Source of the DNA: Pseudobutyrivibrio sp. ACV-2
Lineage (GTDB): Bacteria; Bacillota; Clostridia; Lachnospirales; Lachnospiraceae
Length of the DNA stretch: 64,000 bases
Direction of reading: 5' to 3'
Assembly: GCF_900107545.1 (NCBI RefSeq)
Contig: NZ_FNQZ01000008.1
Span: 115,259-179,258, forward strand
Positions 25,829 through 33,880 of the stretch are shown here, piece by piece. A program made the translations under genes and the position numbers. How positions within the stretch are numbered: position 1 is the first letter of the stretch; the number at the start of each line of letters is the position of its first letter. The notes below the pieces were generated by a model. It worked only from the letters and a program-made list of their open reading frames with translations, was not told the DNA's origin and ran no database searches.

Positions 25829-26818
25829 ATGGAAATTGGAAAACTACCAGAGAGCGTACTTAAGCGCTCTGTCATAAAACAACTACATGTAAAAAGACCG
25901 GAGGTTTCAAGCGGTCCAAGTGTTGGCGAGGACTGTGCAACAGTTCAGCTGGCACCTGATGAGGAAATGGTTTTATCCACAGACCCTATCACAGGAACAG
26001 CGTCAGATATTGGTGAGCTTGCAGTTACTATTTCGGTAAATGACCTAGCTTCAGCGGGAGCAGAGCCTGTAGGTATTTTGCTTACAGTGCTTCTTACACC
26101 ACGCATGAGAGAAGCCAAACTAAAGCACATCATGGAGCAGGTTGATGCAGCCTGCAAACGCTACAATGTTCAGGTTATTGGCGGTCACACTGAAGTCACA
26201 GAAGCAGTCAATCAGCCTATCATTTCTGTCACAGCAGTGGGCAAGGTAAAAAAAGGCCAGATGGTTTCAACCGCCGGCGCCAAGCCGGATATGGATATCG
26301 TAATTACGAAATGGATTGGCCTTGAAGGCACATCTATAATTGCAAAGGACCACGAGGCTGAGCTTCTTACCAGATTACCACAGTCCCTTATAGATACAGC
26401 AAAGGGCTTTGATAAATATTTAAGTGTTCTCCCTGAAAGTAAAATCGCTGTTGAACACGGAGTAGCTGCCATGCACGATATCACTGAAGGCGGTATTTTT
26501 GGAGCACTCTGGGAGATGGGTGAAGCATCAGGTGTTGGTCTTGATGTGGATTTAAAATCCATCCCAGTAAAGCAGGAGACCATAGAGGTATGTGAGTTTT
26601 TTGGCATCAATCCATACGAGCTTATCTCATCTGGTTCAATGCTAATAGCCACCAGTGATGGCACTGGTCTGGTCAGAAAACTTGCGGACGCGGGGGTAGC
26701 ATCCGCCATTATCGGGAAGTCCAACTCTTCAAACGACCGTCGCATCCTAAGCGGTGATGAAGTACGCTTCCTAGAACCGCCAAAGACCGACGCGCTATAT
26801 AACGTAAATGCGAACTGA
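25829..26818 (+). CDS. AIR-synthase-related (PurM/HypE-like) protein
   Basis: A protein of 329 residues of the PurM/HypE/SelD/ThiL superfamily, ATP-dependent enzymes that act on acyl-phosphate or amidine chemistry. It has SVGEDCATVQL and VLSTDPITGT (metal and ATP contacts), SVNDLASAGAEPVGILLTVL, QVIGGHTEVTE, and a C-terminal MHDITEGGIFGALWEMGEAS block. It resembles the clostridial stand-alone 'AIR synthase related' proteins more than true HypE, because it lacks the C-terminal Cys tail of HypE and there are no hydrogenase genes nearby. The substrate is unknown. It starts 17 bases after the VanW gene and is followed by a structured repeat. Confidence 0.75.
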   Translation: MEIGKLPESVLKRSVIKQLHVKRPEVSSGPSVGEDCATVQLAPDEEMVLSTDPITGTASDIGELAVTISVNDLASAGAEPVGILLTVLLTPRMREAKLKHIMEQVDAACKRYNVQVIGGHTEVTEAVNQPIISVTAVGKVKKGQMVSTAGAKPDMDIVITKWIGLEGTSIIAKDHEAELLTRLPQSLIDTAKGFDKYLSVLPESKIAVEHGVAAMHDITEGGIFGALWEMGEASGVGLDVDLKSIPVKQETIEVCEFFGINPYELISSGSMLIATSDGTGLVRKLADAGVASAIIGKSNSSNDRRILSGDEVRFLEPPKTDALYNVNAN

Positions 26819-26875
26819 AAGTAATGTATAACTAAAAACATATTTATTATTGGCCACCATACAGATTAACGACTC

Positions 26876-26991
26876 TAGGTGAGCCCGTAGGCTACAAACT
26901 ATATATCTCTTAAGCGAAGCATTCCAAGCTGAGCGTAGAGATATATAGTTTGCAGCCGTAACGGGCGGACTAAATTATTTGACTTCACCTA
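26876..26991 (+). repeat. Structured hairpin repeat, copy B
   Basis: TAGGTGA (26876-26882) pairs with TCACCTA (26985-26991). Inside, GCCC pairs with GGGC; the fixed boxes are GTAG (26887-26890) and CGTAAC (26957-26962). Then comes a stem of about 20 pairs (GGCTACAAACTATATATCTC against its complement, one mismatch). The core is TTAAGCGAAGC, loop ATTCCAA, GCTGAGCGTAG. GGACTAA (26967-26973) lies unpaired on the 3' side. The element fills most of the gap before the Lrp-type gene, ending 40 bases before its start codon. Confidence 0.85.
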
Positions 26992-27031
26992 AAGCTGTAG
27001 TCTGTTGTCAGTGGCAGACAAGGGGTGAAAA

Positions 27032-27514
27032 ATGAGAGAAAAGATTTTAACTTACATTGAGCATAACAGCAGAATAGATTTAGAGGATTTAGCAATGATG
27101 CTTGGCTGTGACCAGGCTACAGTAGTTAACGAGCTTGAGCGCATGGAGAAGGAGCACATCATTTGCGGTTATCCTACACTTATCAACTGGGAAAAGGCCA
27201 GCGTTGAAAAGGTTTCAGCACTTATTGAGGTACGTGTAACTCCACAGAGAGGAATGGGCTTTGACAAGGTTGCTGAACGCATTTATAACTATCCAGAGGT
27301 TGATGCTGTATATCTTATTTCAGGAAGCTATGATTTCATGGTTTCAATCGAGGGTCACACACTTAGAGAGGTAGCAGATTTCGTTTCTGCAAAGCTTTCT
27401 CCGCTTGACTCAGTGCTTTCTACACAGACCAACTTTGTCCTTAAGAAATACAAGGACCACGGTATTATCATGGCAGAAAAGCACGCTGATGAGAGGGAGA
27501 AGGTGAGCTTATGA
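27032..27514 (+). CDS. Lrp/AsnC-family transcriptional regulator
   Basis: A protein of 160 residues: an N-terminal winged helix-turn-helix (about 1-55; DLEDLAMMLGCDQATVVNEL) and a C-terminal RAM/AsnC ligand domain (about 68-145; SALIEVRVTPQRGMGFDKVA, VDAVYLISGSYDFMVSIEG). Family members sense amino acids and assemble as dimers to octamers. Its stop overlaps the start of an aminotransferase gene (ATGA), so it probably controls that operon according to amino-acid supply. The start follows AAGGGGTG. Confidence 0.9.
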   Translation: MREKILTYIEHNSRIDLEDLAMMLGCDQATVVNELERMEKEHIICGYPTLINWEKASVEKVSALIEVRVTPQRGMGFDKVAERIYNYPEVDAVYLISGSYDFMVSIEGHTLREVADFVSAKLSPLDSVLSTQTNFVLKKYKDHGIIMAEKHADEREKVSL

Positions 27515-28683
27515 GAAACCCTCTAAACAAAACTATTACAGAAATTAAGCCATCAGGTATCCGAAAGTTTTTTGACATTGTTGCTGAGATGCCAGAGGCT
27601 ATTTCGCTCGGTGTAGGCGAACCAGATTTTGATACACCATGGAAAGTTAGAGATGAAGCCATTTATTCTCTTGAGAGAGGACGTACATTCTATACCTCAA
27701 ACTCTGGTCTTAAGGAGCTTCGTATAGAAATCGCAGATTTTTTAAAGCGTCACTATGATTTGCATTACGACCCACTTACAGAAATGCTTATGACTGTAGG
27801 TGGTTCCGAGGGTATTGATGTTGCACTTCGTGCAATGCTTGATCCAGGAGATGAGGTACTCATTCCTCAGCCTAGCTACGTTTCCTACGAGCCATGTACT
27901 ATTTTAGCTGGTGGTGTACCAGTTCCAATTCCCCTCAAGGAAGAAAACGAATTCCGTCTCAAGCCAGAGGAATTAGAGGCTGCTATTACTGATAAAACAA
28001 AGATATTAATTATGCCATTCCCTAACAACCCAACAGGCGCTGTTATGGAAAAATCAGATTTAGAGCCAATCGTTGAAATAGTTAAAAAGCACGATTTATT
28101 TGTGCTTACAGATGAAATTTACGGTGAGCTCACATACACAGGAGAGGGACACGTATCCATCGCTGCATTCCCTGGCATGAAGGAACGTACAATCTATATC
28201 AATGGTTTTTCAAAGAGCCATGCCATGACAGGATGGAGACTTGGTTATGTTTGTGCACCAAAGGAAATCACAATACAGATGACAAAAATCCATCAGTTTG
28301 CTATTATGTGTGCACCTACCACTAGCCAGTACGCAGCTGTTACTGCAATCCGTGACTGTGATGAGGATGTAGCAAACATGCGAGAAGAGTACAATGACAG
28401 ACGTCGTTATTTGCTCAATCGCTTTAAAAAGATGAACATAAAATGTTTTGAGCCATATGGAGCTTTCTACATTTTCCCATCTATTGCTGAGTTTGGCATG
28501 ACATCAGAAGAATTCTGTACTCGTCTGCTCAAGGAAAAAGAGGTAGCAGTAGTACCAGGCACAGCTTTTGGAGACAGTGGTGAGGGTAATGTGCGTATTT
28601 CTTATGCATATTCTCTTGAGGCGTTAAAAAAAGCCATGGACCGCATTGAAGAATTCGTTGAAGAATTACGTATACAAGAATAA
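27511..28683 (+). CDS. Class I/II PLP-dependent aminotransferase
   Basis: A protein of 390 residues of fold-type I, aspartate/aromatic aminotransferase group. Signs are SLGVGEPDFDTPW near the N-terminus, MPFPNNPTGAVM, LTDEIYGELTY, the PLP lysine at about 235 in FSKSHAMTGWRLGY, and the C-terminal VRISYAYSLE arginine. It probably transfers amino groups between an amino acid and 2-oxoglutarate in the cytoplasm. The exact substrate is open; clostridial homologs are often called alanine or aspartate aminotransferases. It is translationally coupled to the Lrp-type regulator. Confidence 0.9.
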   Translation: MRNPLNKTITEIKPSGIRKFFDIVAEMPEAISLGVGEPDFDTPWKVRDEAIYSLERGRTFYTSNSGLKELRIEIADFLKRHYDLHYDPLTEMLMTVGGSEGIDVALRAMLDPGDEVLIPQPSYVSYEPCTILAGGVPVPIPLKEENEFRLKPEELEAAITDKTKILIMPFPNNPTGAVMEKSDLEPIVEIVKKHDLFVLTDEIYGELTYTGEGHVSIAAFPGMKERTIYINGFSKSHAMTGWRLGYVCAPKEITIQMTKIHQFAIMCAPTTSQYAAVTAIRDCDEDVANMREEYNDRRRYLLNRFKKMNIKCFEPYGAFYIFPSIAEFGMTSEEFCTRLLKEKEVAVVPGTAFGDSGEGNVRISYAYSLEALKKAMDRIEEFVEELRIQE

Positions 28684-28704
28684 AAAAAGTAATAAACTAA
28701 GGAG

Positions 28705-28790
28705 CAAAATGTAGGTGACAATCTCATGTCTCTTAAGCGAAGCGTTCTAAGCTGAGCGTAGAGATGTGAGATTGTTACCGTAACATTTTG
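28705..28790 (+). repeat. Structured hairpin repeat, copy C, at the trmL start
   Basis: CAAAAT (28705-28710) pairs with ATTTTG (28785-28790). Boxes GTAG and CGTAAC enclose a long stem (GGTGACAATCTCATGTCTCT with its complement, kept by several G.U pairs). The core is TTAAGCGAAGC, loop GTTCTAA, GCTGAGCGTAG. The ribosome site AAGGAG (28699-28704) abuts the left arm, and the trmL ATG lies 12 bases after the right arm. GAGCAAA occurs on both sides (28702-28708 and 28790-28796), like a target duplication. Confidence 0.85.
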
Positions 28791-28802
28791 AGCAAAGACT
28801 AT

Positions 28803-29300
28803 ATGTTAAATATTATATTACACGAGCCGGAAATTCCTGCAAACACAGGAAATATCGGCCGCACCTGCTGTGCCACTGGCACACGCTTACACTTGATTGA
28901 GCCACTTGGTTTTGTTCTCACAGACAAAACAGTTAAGCGTGCAGGTATGGATTACTGGGACAAGCTTGAAGTATTTCGCTATGATGATTGGGATGACTTC
29001 AAAGCAAAGAATCCAGATGCAAAGATTTATATGGCCACCACAAAGGCCAAGCGAACTCACACCGAAGTGAATTATGAACCAGACTGCTACATAATGTTTG
29101 GCAAGGAAAGTGCAGGCATTCCTGAGGAAATCCTTGTAGACAATGAGGAGAATTGTGTTCGCATTCCAATGGGGCATGATATTCGCTCACTTAATCTGTC
29201 AAATTCTGTTGCCATCATATTGTATGAGGCGCTCAGACAAAATGACTTCCTTGGACTTGAAACCGAGGGTAATTTACATAGACTCAACTGGAAAGAATAA
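28803..29300 (+). CDS. trmL: tRNA (cytidine(34)-2'-O)-methyltransferase
   Basis: A SPOUT-fold (SpoU/TrmH class) enzyme of 165 residues that methylates the wobble ribose of tRNA-Leu using S-adenosylmethionine. It has HEPEIPANTGNIGRTC at the N-terminus, IMFGKESAGIPEEIL, and the knot region IPMGHDIRSLNLSNSVAIIL. The ATG at 28803 matches the usual family start (MLNI...). A TTG at 28788 is possible but lies inside the preceding hairpin. No ribosome site is directly upstream: the only AAGGAG lies beyond the structured repeat, so initiation may need that hairpin to bring it close. Confidence 0.88.
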   Translation: MLNIILHEPEIPANTGNIGRTCCATGTRLHLIEPLGFVLTDKTVKRAGMDYWDKLEVFRYDDWDDFKAKNPDAKIYMATTKAKRTHTEVNYEPDCYIMFGKESAGIPEEILVDNEENCVRIPMGHDIRSLNLSNSVAIILYEALRQNDFLGLETEGNLHRLNWKE

Positions 29301-29317
29301 AGGAATAGTGGGTACCA

Positions 29318-30193
29318 ATGTCAATTATTAAATCAAAAGAATTAGTACATGAATATATAAGACGTGATGAAGAGGGCAACGTGGAATCTATCCAGGTGGC
29401 CCTTGACCATGTCAACCTAAATGTAGAACCAGGGCAGTTTATTTCTATTTTAGGACACAACGGCTCTGGTAAATCTACTTTTGCCAAACATATCAATGCA
29501 CTTCTTACACCTTCAGAGGGAACTCTTATCGTAGATGGGATGAATACCTCAGATGATGAGTTTACCTTTGCGGTTCGTCAGACAGCAGGAATGGTTTTCC
29601 AAAATCCAGACAATCAGATAATCGCATCTGTTGTAGACGAGGATGTAGCATTTGGACCTGAAAATATCGGCGTTCCAACAGAAGAAATCATTAAGAGAGT
29701 GGAAAAGTCTCTTAAGATGGTTGGAATGCATAAATATAAAAATCATTCACCTAACAAGCTTTCAGGTGGACAAAAGCAGCGCGTAGCTATAGCTGGTGTT
29801 ATGGCTATGGAACCGAAGTGCATCATTTTGGATGAGCCAACAGCCATGCTTGATCCTGACGGAAGAAAGGATGTACTACAGGCGGTTCACACTTTAAATA
29901 AGGAAAAGGGCATCACTGTCATCCTTATCACCCATTACATGGAAGAGGTGGTTGATTCTGACTATGTTTTCGTCATGGAGAAGGGTAAGGTTTTCATGGA
30001 GGGAACACCACGTGAAATATTTAAGGATGTAGAGCTTTTAAAGGAGCACAGCCTTGATGTACCACAGGTTACACTACTGGCTCATGAGCTTAGAAAAGAG
30101 GGCTTGCCTTTGCCAGAGTGCATTTTAACTCGTGAAGAGCTTGTTTCAGAACTTGTAAAACTAAAAAATGGAGGATACGTATATGGCAGATAA
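29318..30193 (+). CDS. ecfA1: Energy-coupling factor ATPase EcfA1
   Basis: A protein of 291 residues, first ATP-binding subunit of the ECF module that powers uptake of vitamins and trace compounds through exchangeable S proteins. It has Walker A GHNGSGKST, Q-loop FQNPDNQI, signature LSGGQKQRVAIAGV, Walker B CIILDEPTAMLDP and an H-loop ITHYMEE. The C-terminal tail of about 50 residues is typical of EcfA. The end overlaps the start of ecfA2. The order ecfA1-ecfA2-ecfT-truA next to rplM-rpsI is the common Firmicutes arrangement, which supports the housekeeping role. Confidence 0.94.
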   Translation: MSIIKSKELVHEYIRRDEEGNVESIQVALDHVNLNVEPGQFISILGHNGSGKSTFAKHINALLTPSEGTLIVDGMNTSDDEFTFAVRQTAGMVFQNPDNQIIASVVDEDVAFGPENIGVPTEEIIKRVEKSLKMVGMHKYKNHSPNKLSGGQKQRVAIAGVMAMEPKCIILDEPTAMLDPDGRKDVLQAVHTLNKEKGITVILITHYMEEVVDSDYVFVMEKGKVFMEGTPREIFKDVELLKEHSLDVPQVTLLAHELRKEGLPLPECILTREELVSELVKLKNGGYVYGR

Positions 30194-31037
30194 TATTTTG
30201 ATTTTGGACCATGTATCCTACAAATACAGTCCAGGTACTGCCTATGAGGTCACAGCCCTTGATGATGTAAGTCTTTCCATTAAAGAAGGCGAGTTCATCG
30301 GCGTTATTGGGCATACAGGAAGTGGTAAATCCACATTAGTTCAGCATCTTAATGGTTTGATTAAGGCTACTGAAGGTCACATTTATTTCCGCGGTCAAGA
30401 CATCTATGACAAGGATTACGACATAAAGGAACTTCGTACTCAGGTAGGAATGGTATTTCAATATCCTGAGCATCAGCTTTTCGAGACTACCGTCTTCAAA
30501 GATGTACAGTTTGGCCCTAAAAATCAGGGCTTGGATGAAAAAGAACAGATAAAGAGAGCCTATGAGGCGCTTGGTCTTGTTGGTCTTCCAGAAGAATTTT
30601 ATCTCGCATCACCATTTGAGCTTTCAGGTGGACAGAAGAGAAGAGCAGCTATAGCAGGTGTTCTTGCAATGAAGCCTGCGGTAATCATACTAGACGAGCC
30701 AACAGCTGGCCTTGATCCAAAGGGACGTGACGATATTCTTGGTATGATTTCTGATATGCATAAAAAGCGTGGAGATACTGTAATACTTGTTTCACATTCT
30801 ATGGAGGATGTGGCAAATTATGTTGACCGTATCATAGTAATGGATTCAGGGAAGCCACAATTCGATGGAACTCCAAAAGAGGTATTTACACATTACAAGC
30901 AGCTTGAGGCTATGGGGCTTGCAGCACCACAGGTGACTTATGTTATGAACGACCTTAAGGATGCAGGTATGTCTGTGGATACAAGTGCCACAACAGTAGA
31001 AGAAGCAAAAAATGCTATTCTTGCTTCGCTTAAATAA
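30183..31037 (+). CDS. ecfA2: Energy-coupling factor ATPase EcfA2
   Basis: A protein of 284 residues, second ATPase of the ECF pair. The ATG at 30183 follows GGAGG with eight-base spacing; an ATG at 30168 overlaps that ribosome site. Motifs are GHTGSGKSTL (Walker A), FQYPEHQLFE (Q-loop), LSGGQKRRAAIAGV (signature), VIILDEPTAGLDP (Walker B) and VSHSMED (H-loop). It forms a heterodimer with EcfA1 and contacts EcfT. It overlaps the ecfA1 stop by 11 bases, so translation is coupled. Confidence 0.94.
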   Translation: MADNILILDHVSYKYSPGTAYEVTALDDVSLSIKEGEFIGVIGHTGSGKSTLVQHLNGLIKATEGHIYFRGQDIYDKDYDIKELRTQVGMVFQYPEHQLFETTVFKDVQFGPKNQGLDEKEQIKRAYEALGLVGLPEEFYLASPFELSGGQKRRAAIAGVLAMKPAVIILDEPTAGLDPKGRDDILGMISDMHKKRGDTVILVSHSMEDVANYVDRIIVMDSGKPQFDGTPKEVFTHYKQLEAMGLAAPQVTYVMNDLKDAGMSVDTSATTVEEAKNAILASLK

Positions 31038-31080
31038 TTAGCCGAGACCAGCTTAAGGCTTGGACTTTAAGAGGAAAAAT

Positions 31081-31881
31081 ATGTTAAGAGATATAACTTT
31101 AGGACAATATTATCCAGCTAATTCAGTACTGCATTCCCTTGACCCAAGAGTGAAGCTTTTTGGAACCCTTATTTTTATTATCACACTTTTTTCAGCAAGC
31201 AATGTTATATTATTTGCAGCTGTAATATGTGTTCTTATTGGAATAATAAAACTAAGTCATGTTCCATTTTCATTTATGGTAAAGGGGTTGCGCTCAATTG
31301 TTGTGCTGCTTATTATAGCTGGACTTTTCAATTTATTTTTGACACCGGGCAAAACTCTGGTTTCATTTTGGATTTTTTCAATTTCAGATGTTGGTTTGAA
31401 AAATGCGGTTCTCATGACAAGCCGAATGATTTTGCTTATCATCGGTACATCTATCATGACCCTTACAACCACACCAAATCAGTTGACAGATGGTCTTGAA
31501 AAATCTTTAGGTTTCATGAAAAAAGCGGGAGTTCCTGTTCATGAAATTTCAATGATGATGTCGATAGCCCTCAGATTTATCCCTATATTGATAGAGGAGA
31601 CTGATAAAATTATGAAGGCTCAAATGGCTCGTGGAGCAGATTTTGAGTCCGGTGGGCTTATAAAAAAAGCAAAAAACATGGTTCCACTTTTGGTACCGCT
31701 TTTTGTTTCCGCTTTCCGTCGCGCAAACGATTTGTCTTTTGCTATGGAGGCAAGATGTTATAATGGCGGAGAGGGACGTACCAAAATGCGTCCTCTAAAA
31801 TATACAAGTCTTGACCAGAGAGCGTATATTTGCATAGCAATTTATTTGATAGTTTTTTATTCAGCAAAGGTAATTTTATAA
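31081..31881 (+). CDS. ecfT: Energy-coupling factor transmembrane protein EcfT
   Basis: A protein of 266 residues with about five to six membrane helices. It links the two ATPases to substrate-binding S proteins. The ATG at 31081 follows AAGAGGAAAAAT; the TTG at 31060 has no ribosome site. The long cytoplasmic coupling region holds the two signature triplets: ARG in MAQMARGADFES and the second as ARC in MEARCYNGGEGR. No S component is encoded nearby, which fits a group II ECF module shared by several S proteins. Confidence 0.93.
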   Translation: MLRDITLGQYYPANSVLHSLDPRVKLFGTLIFIITLFSASNVILFAAVICVLIGIIKLSHVPFSFMVKGLRSIVVLLIIAGLFNLFLTPGKTLVSFWIFSISDVGLKNAVLMTSRMILLIIGTSIMTLTTTPNQLTDGLEKSLGFMKKAGVPVHEISMMMSIALRFIPILIEETDKIMKAQMARGADFESGGLIKKAKNMVPLLVPLFVSAFRRANDLSFAMEARCYNGGEGRTKMRPLKYTSLDQRAYICIAIYLIVFYSAKVIL

Positions 31882-31882
31882 T

Positions 31883-32620
31883 ATGCGAGTAATGATTGTT
31901 GTGGCCTATGACGGGTCAAATTACAGCGGTTGGCAGATTCAGCCAAACGGTGTCACAATTGAACAGAAATTAAACGAGGCTCTTACAGATCTTTTGCAAG
32001 AGCCTATCTCTATTATAGGAGCAAGCCGAACAGATGCAGGGGTTCATTCCCTTGGAAATGTTGCAGTTTTTGATACAAATTCACGTATGCCAGCTGACAA
32101 AATCAGCTTTGCTTTAAATCAGCGCCTGCCAGATGACATTGTGGTTCAGTATTCCTGCCAGGTAGAGGATGATTTTCATCCACGTTACGCTCCATGCCGC
32201 AAAACATACGAATACAAGATTTTAAATCGTAAAATGCCTGATCCAACCAAACGCAAAGATACATTCCATTATTACTACGATTTGGATGTGGAAAAGATGA
32301 ATGAGGCAGCTGCTTATTTGATAGGGCAGCATGATTTTACGTCTTTCTCATCTGTTAAAGCTCAGGTTAAATCCCGCGTTCGTACCATTTATACAGCGCG
32401 AGTGTTCAAGGAAGATGATGTGATTCATATTCGTCTTACAGGCGATGGATTTTTATATAACATGGTCCGCATTATTGCCGGAACTCTCATAAAGGTGGGA
32501 GCTGGAGAGATGGATCCAATGTATATGCTTGAAATTTTCCGTGGCCGCAATCGAGAGCTTGCTGGCCCAACAGCTCCAGCGCATGGTTTGACCATGATTG
32601 GAATTGAATATGATTTTTAA
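31883..32620 (+). CDS. truA: tRNA pseudouridine(38-40) synthase TruA
   Basis: A protein of 245 residues that converts uridines 38-40 of the tRNA anticodon stem to pseudouridine. It has the N-terminal VAYDGSNYSGWQ, the catalytic Asp51 in ASRTDAGVHSLG, and the C-terminal GDGFLYNMVRIIAGTL. The length is normal. It starts one base after the ecfT stop, with AAAGGTAA in the ecfT end as ribosome site, so it is the last gene of the ECF operon. Confidence 0.95.
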   Translation: MRVMIVVAYDGSNYSGWQIQPNGVTIEQKLNEALTDLLQEPISIIGASRTDAGVHSLGNVAVFDTNSRMPADKISFALNQRLPDDIVVQYSCQVEDDFHPRYAPCRKTYEYKILNRKMPDPTKRKDTFHYYYDLDVEKMNEAAAYLIGQHDFTSFSSVKAQVKSRVRTIYTARVFKEDDVIHIRLTGDGFLYNMVRIIAGTLIKVGAGEMDPMYMLEIFRGRNRELAGPTAPAHGLTMIGIEYDF

Positions 32621-32622
32621 TA

Positions 32623-32651
32623 TTGACGAATTAAAAAATGCATTGTATAAT
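32623..32651 (+). promoter_or_regulatory. Promoter of rplM-rpsI
   Basis: TTGACG (32623-32628), a 17-base spacer and TATAAT (32646-32651): a near-consensus housekeeping promoter that begins two bases after the truA stop codon. Confidence 0.9.
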
Positions 32652-32657
32652 GTAACG

Positions 32658-32783
32658 GATGATGTAGTGAGAAGACTTGATTCTGTTAGCCCGGGGTCAG
32701 GTTTTACTATAACTTTTCCGAGACGGTGCCCGGACATCACTTTCTTGGAGCTTTTTTAAGATTTATTTAAGGAGGAATTCTCA
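32658..32783 (+). promoter_or_regulatory. Probable ribosomal protein L13 leader
   Basis: The 5' UTR of rplM holds two nested stems: GATGT (32661-32665) with ACATC (32734-32738), and CCGGG (32691-32695) with CCCGG (32729-32733). Position, size and nesting match the L13 leader described in Firmicutes, in which excess L13 represses its own operon. I assign it by context and pairing and could not run a covariance model. Confidence 0.65.
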
Positions 32784-33212
32784 ATGAATACTTATATGCC
32801 AAACCCATCTCAGATTGAGAGAAAATGGTATGTAGTTGATGCTGAAGGACAGACACTTGGTCGTCTTTGTGCAGAAGTTGCAAAGGTTTTAAGAGGTAAG
32901 AATAAGCCAGTCTTCACTCCACACGCTGATTGTGGTGACTATGTAATCGTAGTAAATGCAGAGAAGATTAAGGTTACAGGTAAGAAGCTTGATCAGAAGA
33001 TCTATTATCATCACTCAGACTATGTTGGTGGTATGAAGGAGACAACTCTTCGTGAGATGCTCAACACACACCCTGACAGAGTTATCGAGCACGCTGTTAA
33101 GGGCATGCTTCCAAAGGGACCACTTGGTCGTCAGATGTACACAAAGCTTTTCGTTTACGCTGGACCAGATCACAAGCAGCAGGCACAGAAGCCAGAAGTG
33201 CTTACATTTTAA
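32784..33212 (+). CDS. rplM: 50S ribosomal protein L13
   Basis: A protein of 142 residues with the family signatures [39 protein letters not shown] and [13 protein letters not shown]. It is an early-assembling large-subunit protein. The start follows AAGGAGGAATTCTCA. It is the first gene of the rplM-rpsI operon, behind a strong promoter and a structured leader. Confidence 0.98.
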   Translation: MNTYMPNPSQIERKWYVVDAEGQTLGRLCAEVAKVLRGKNKPVFTPHADCGDYVIVVNAEKIKVTGKKLDQKIYYHHSDYVGGMKETTLREMLNTHPDRVIEHAVKGMLPKGPLGRQMYTKLFVYAGPDHKQQAQKPEVLTF

Positions 33213-33225
33213 TAGGAGGTAGATC

Positions 33226-33621
33226 ATGGCTAATACAACAAAGTATTATGGAACTGGTAGAAGAAAGTCTTCTGTAGCTAGAGTATATCTCGTACCTGGC
33301 ACAGGCAAGATTACAATAAATAAGAGAGATATCGACGAGTACCTTGGTCTTGAGACATTAAAGGTAGTAGTTCGTCAGCCACTTGTTGCTACAGGTACTG
33401 TAGAGAAGTTTGACGTTATCGTTAACGTTAAGGGTGGCGGATACACTGGCCAGGCTGGTGCTATCAGACACGGTATCTCACGTGCACTCCTTGAGGTAGA
33501 TGCTGAGTACAGACCTACACTTAAGGCAGCTGGATTCCTCACAAGAGATCCACGTATGAAGGAGCGTAAGAAGTACGGCTTAAAGGCTGCTCGTCGCGCA
33601 CCTCAGTTCTCAAAGAGATAA
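33226..33621 (+). CDS. rpsI: 30S ribosomal protein S9
   Basis: A protein of 131 residues with [16 protein letters not shown] at the start, the [19 protein letters not shown] segment and the usual basic end [17 protein letters not shown], whose last Arg contacts P-site tRNA. The start follows AATAGGAGG, 13 bases after rplM. A terminator lies 30 bases downstream. Confidence 0.98.
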   Translation: MANTTKYYGTGRRKSSVARVYLVPGTGKITINKRDIDEYLGLETLKVVVRQPLVATGTVEKFDVIVNVKGGGYTGQAGAIRHGISRALLEVDAEYRPTLKAAGFLTRDPRMKERKKYGLKAARRAPQFSKR

Positions 33622-33650
33622 TCTTTCGAGATTCAAAAAGAATTTACAAA

Positions 33651-33680
33651 CCTCAGAAACTCAGTGTTTCTGGGGTTTTT
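33651..33680 (+). terminator. Intrinsic terminator of rplM-rpsI
   Basis: CCTCAGAAAC pairs with GTTTCTGGGG around a five-base loop, followed by TTTTTCTTTT. Confidence 0.92.
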
Positions 33681-33737
33681 CTTTTATCTATAATTGTATT
33701 CAGTTGTGGTGAAACACAGAAAATTTTGTACCGTAAT

Positions 33738-33776
33738 GGTCCCTGGGGACGGGGTTAGTGGTCCACTTTTGAGCTT
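33738..33776 (+). repeat. Short GGGGACGGG repeat, copy 1
   Basis: Contains CTGGGGACGGGGTTAGTGGT and CCACTTTTGAG. A second copy at 37250 shares about 17 of the first 20 bases. Motifs built on GGGGACGG recur in clostridial genomes as REP-like dispersed repeats. The two copies bracket the accessory genes of 33.9-37.2 kb. Confidence 0.55.
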
Positions 33777-33801
33777 AAAGATTAAGGATAAGGCTTGCCT
33801 A

Positions 33802-33823
33802 TTTTAATATGACTTTATTAAAA
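33802..33823 (+). promoter_or_regulatory. Inverted repeat before the DUF3795 gene
   Basis: TTTTAATA and TATTAAAA are separated by six bases, 58 bases before the start codon. This is a possible operator for the DinB/DUF3795 gene. The sequence is AT-rich, so symmetry by chance is possible. Confidence 0.3.
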
Positions 33824-33880
33824 TGTAAGAAAGAACAATGGAATAATAATGCTGGATTAACCGATGAGAGAAGATAGATT

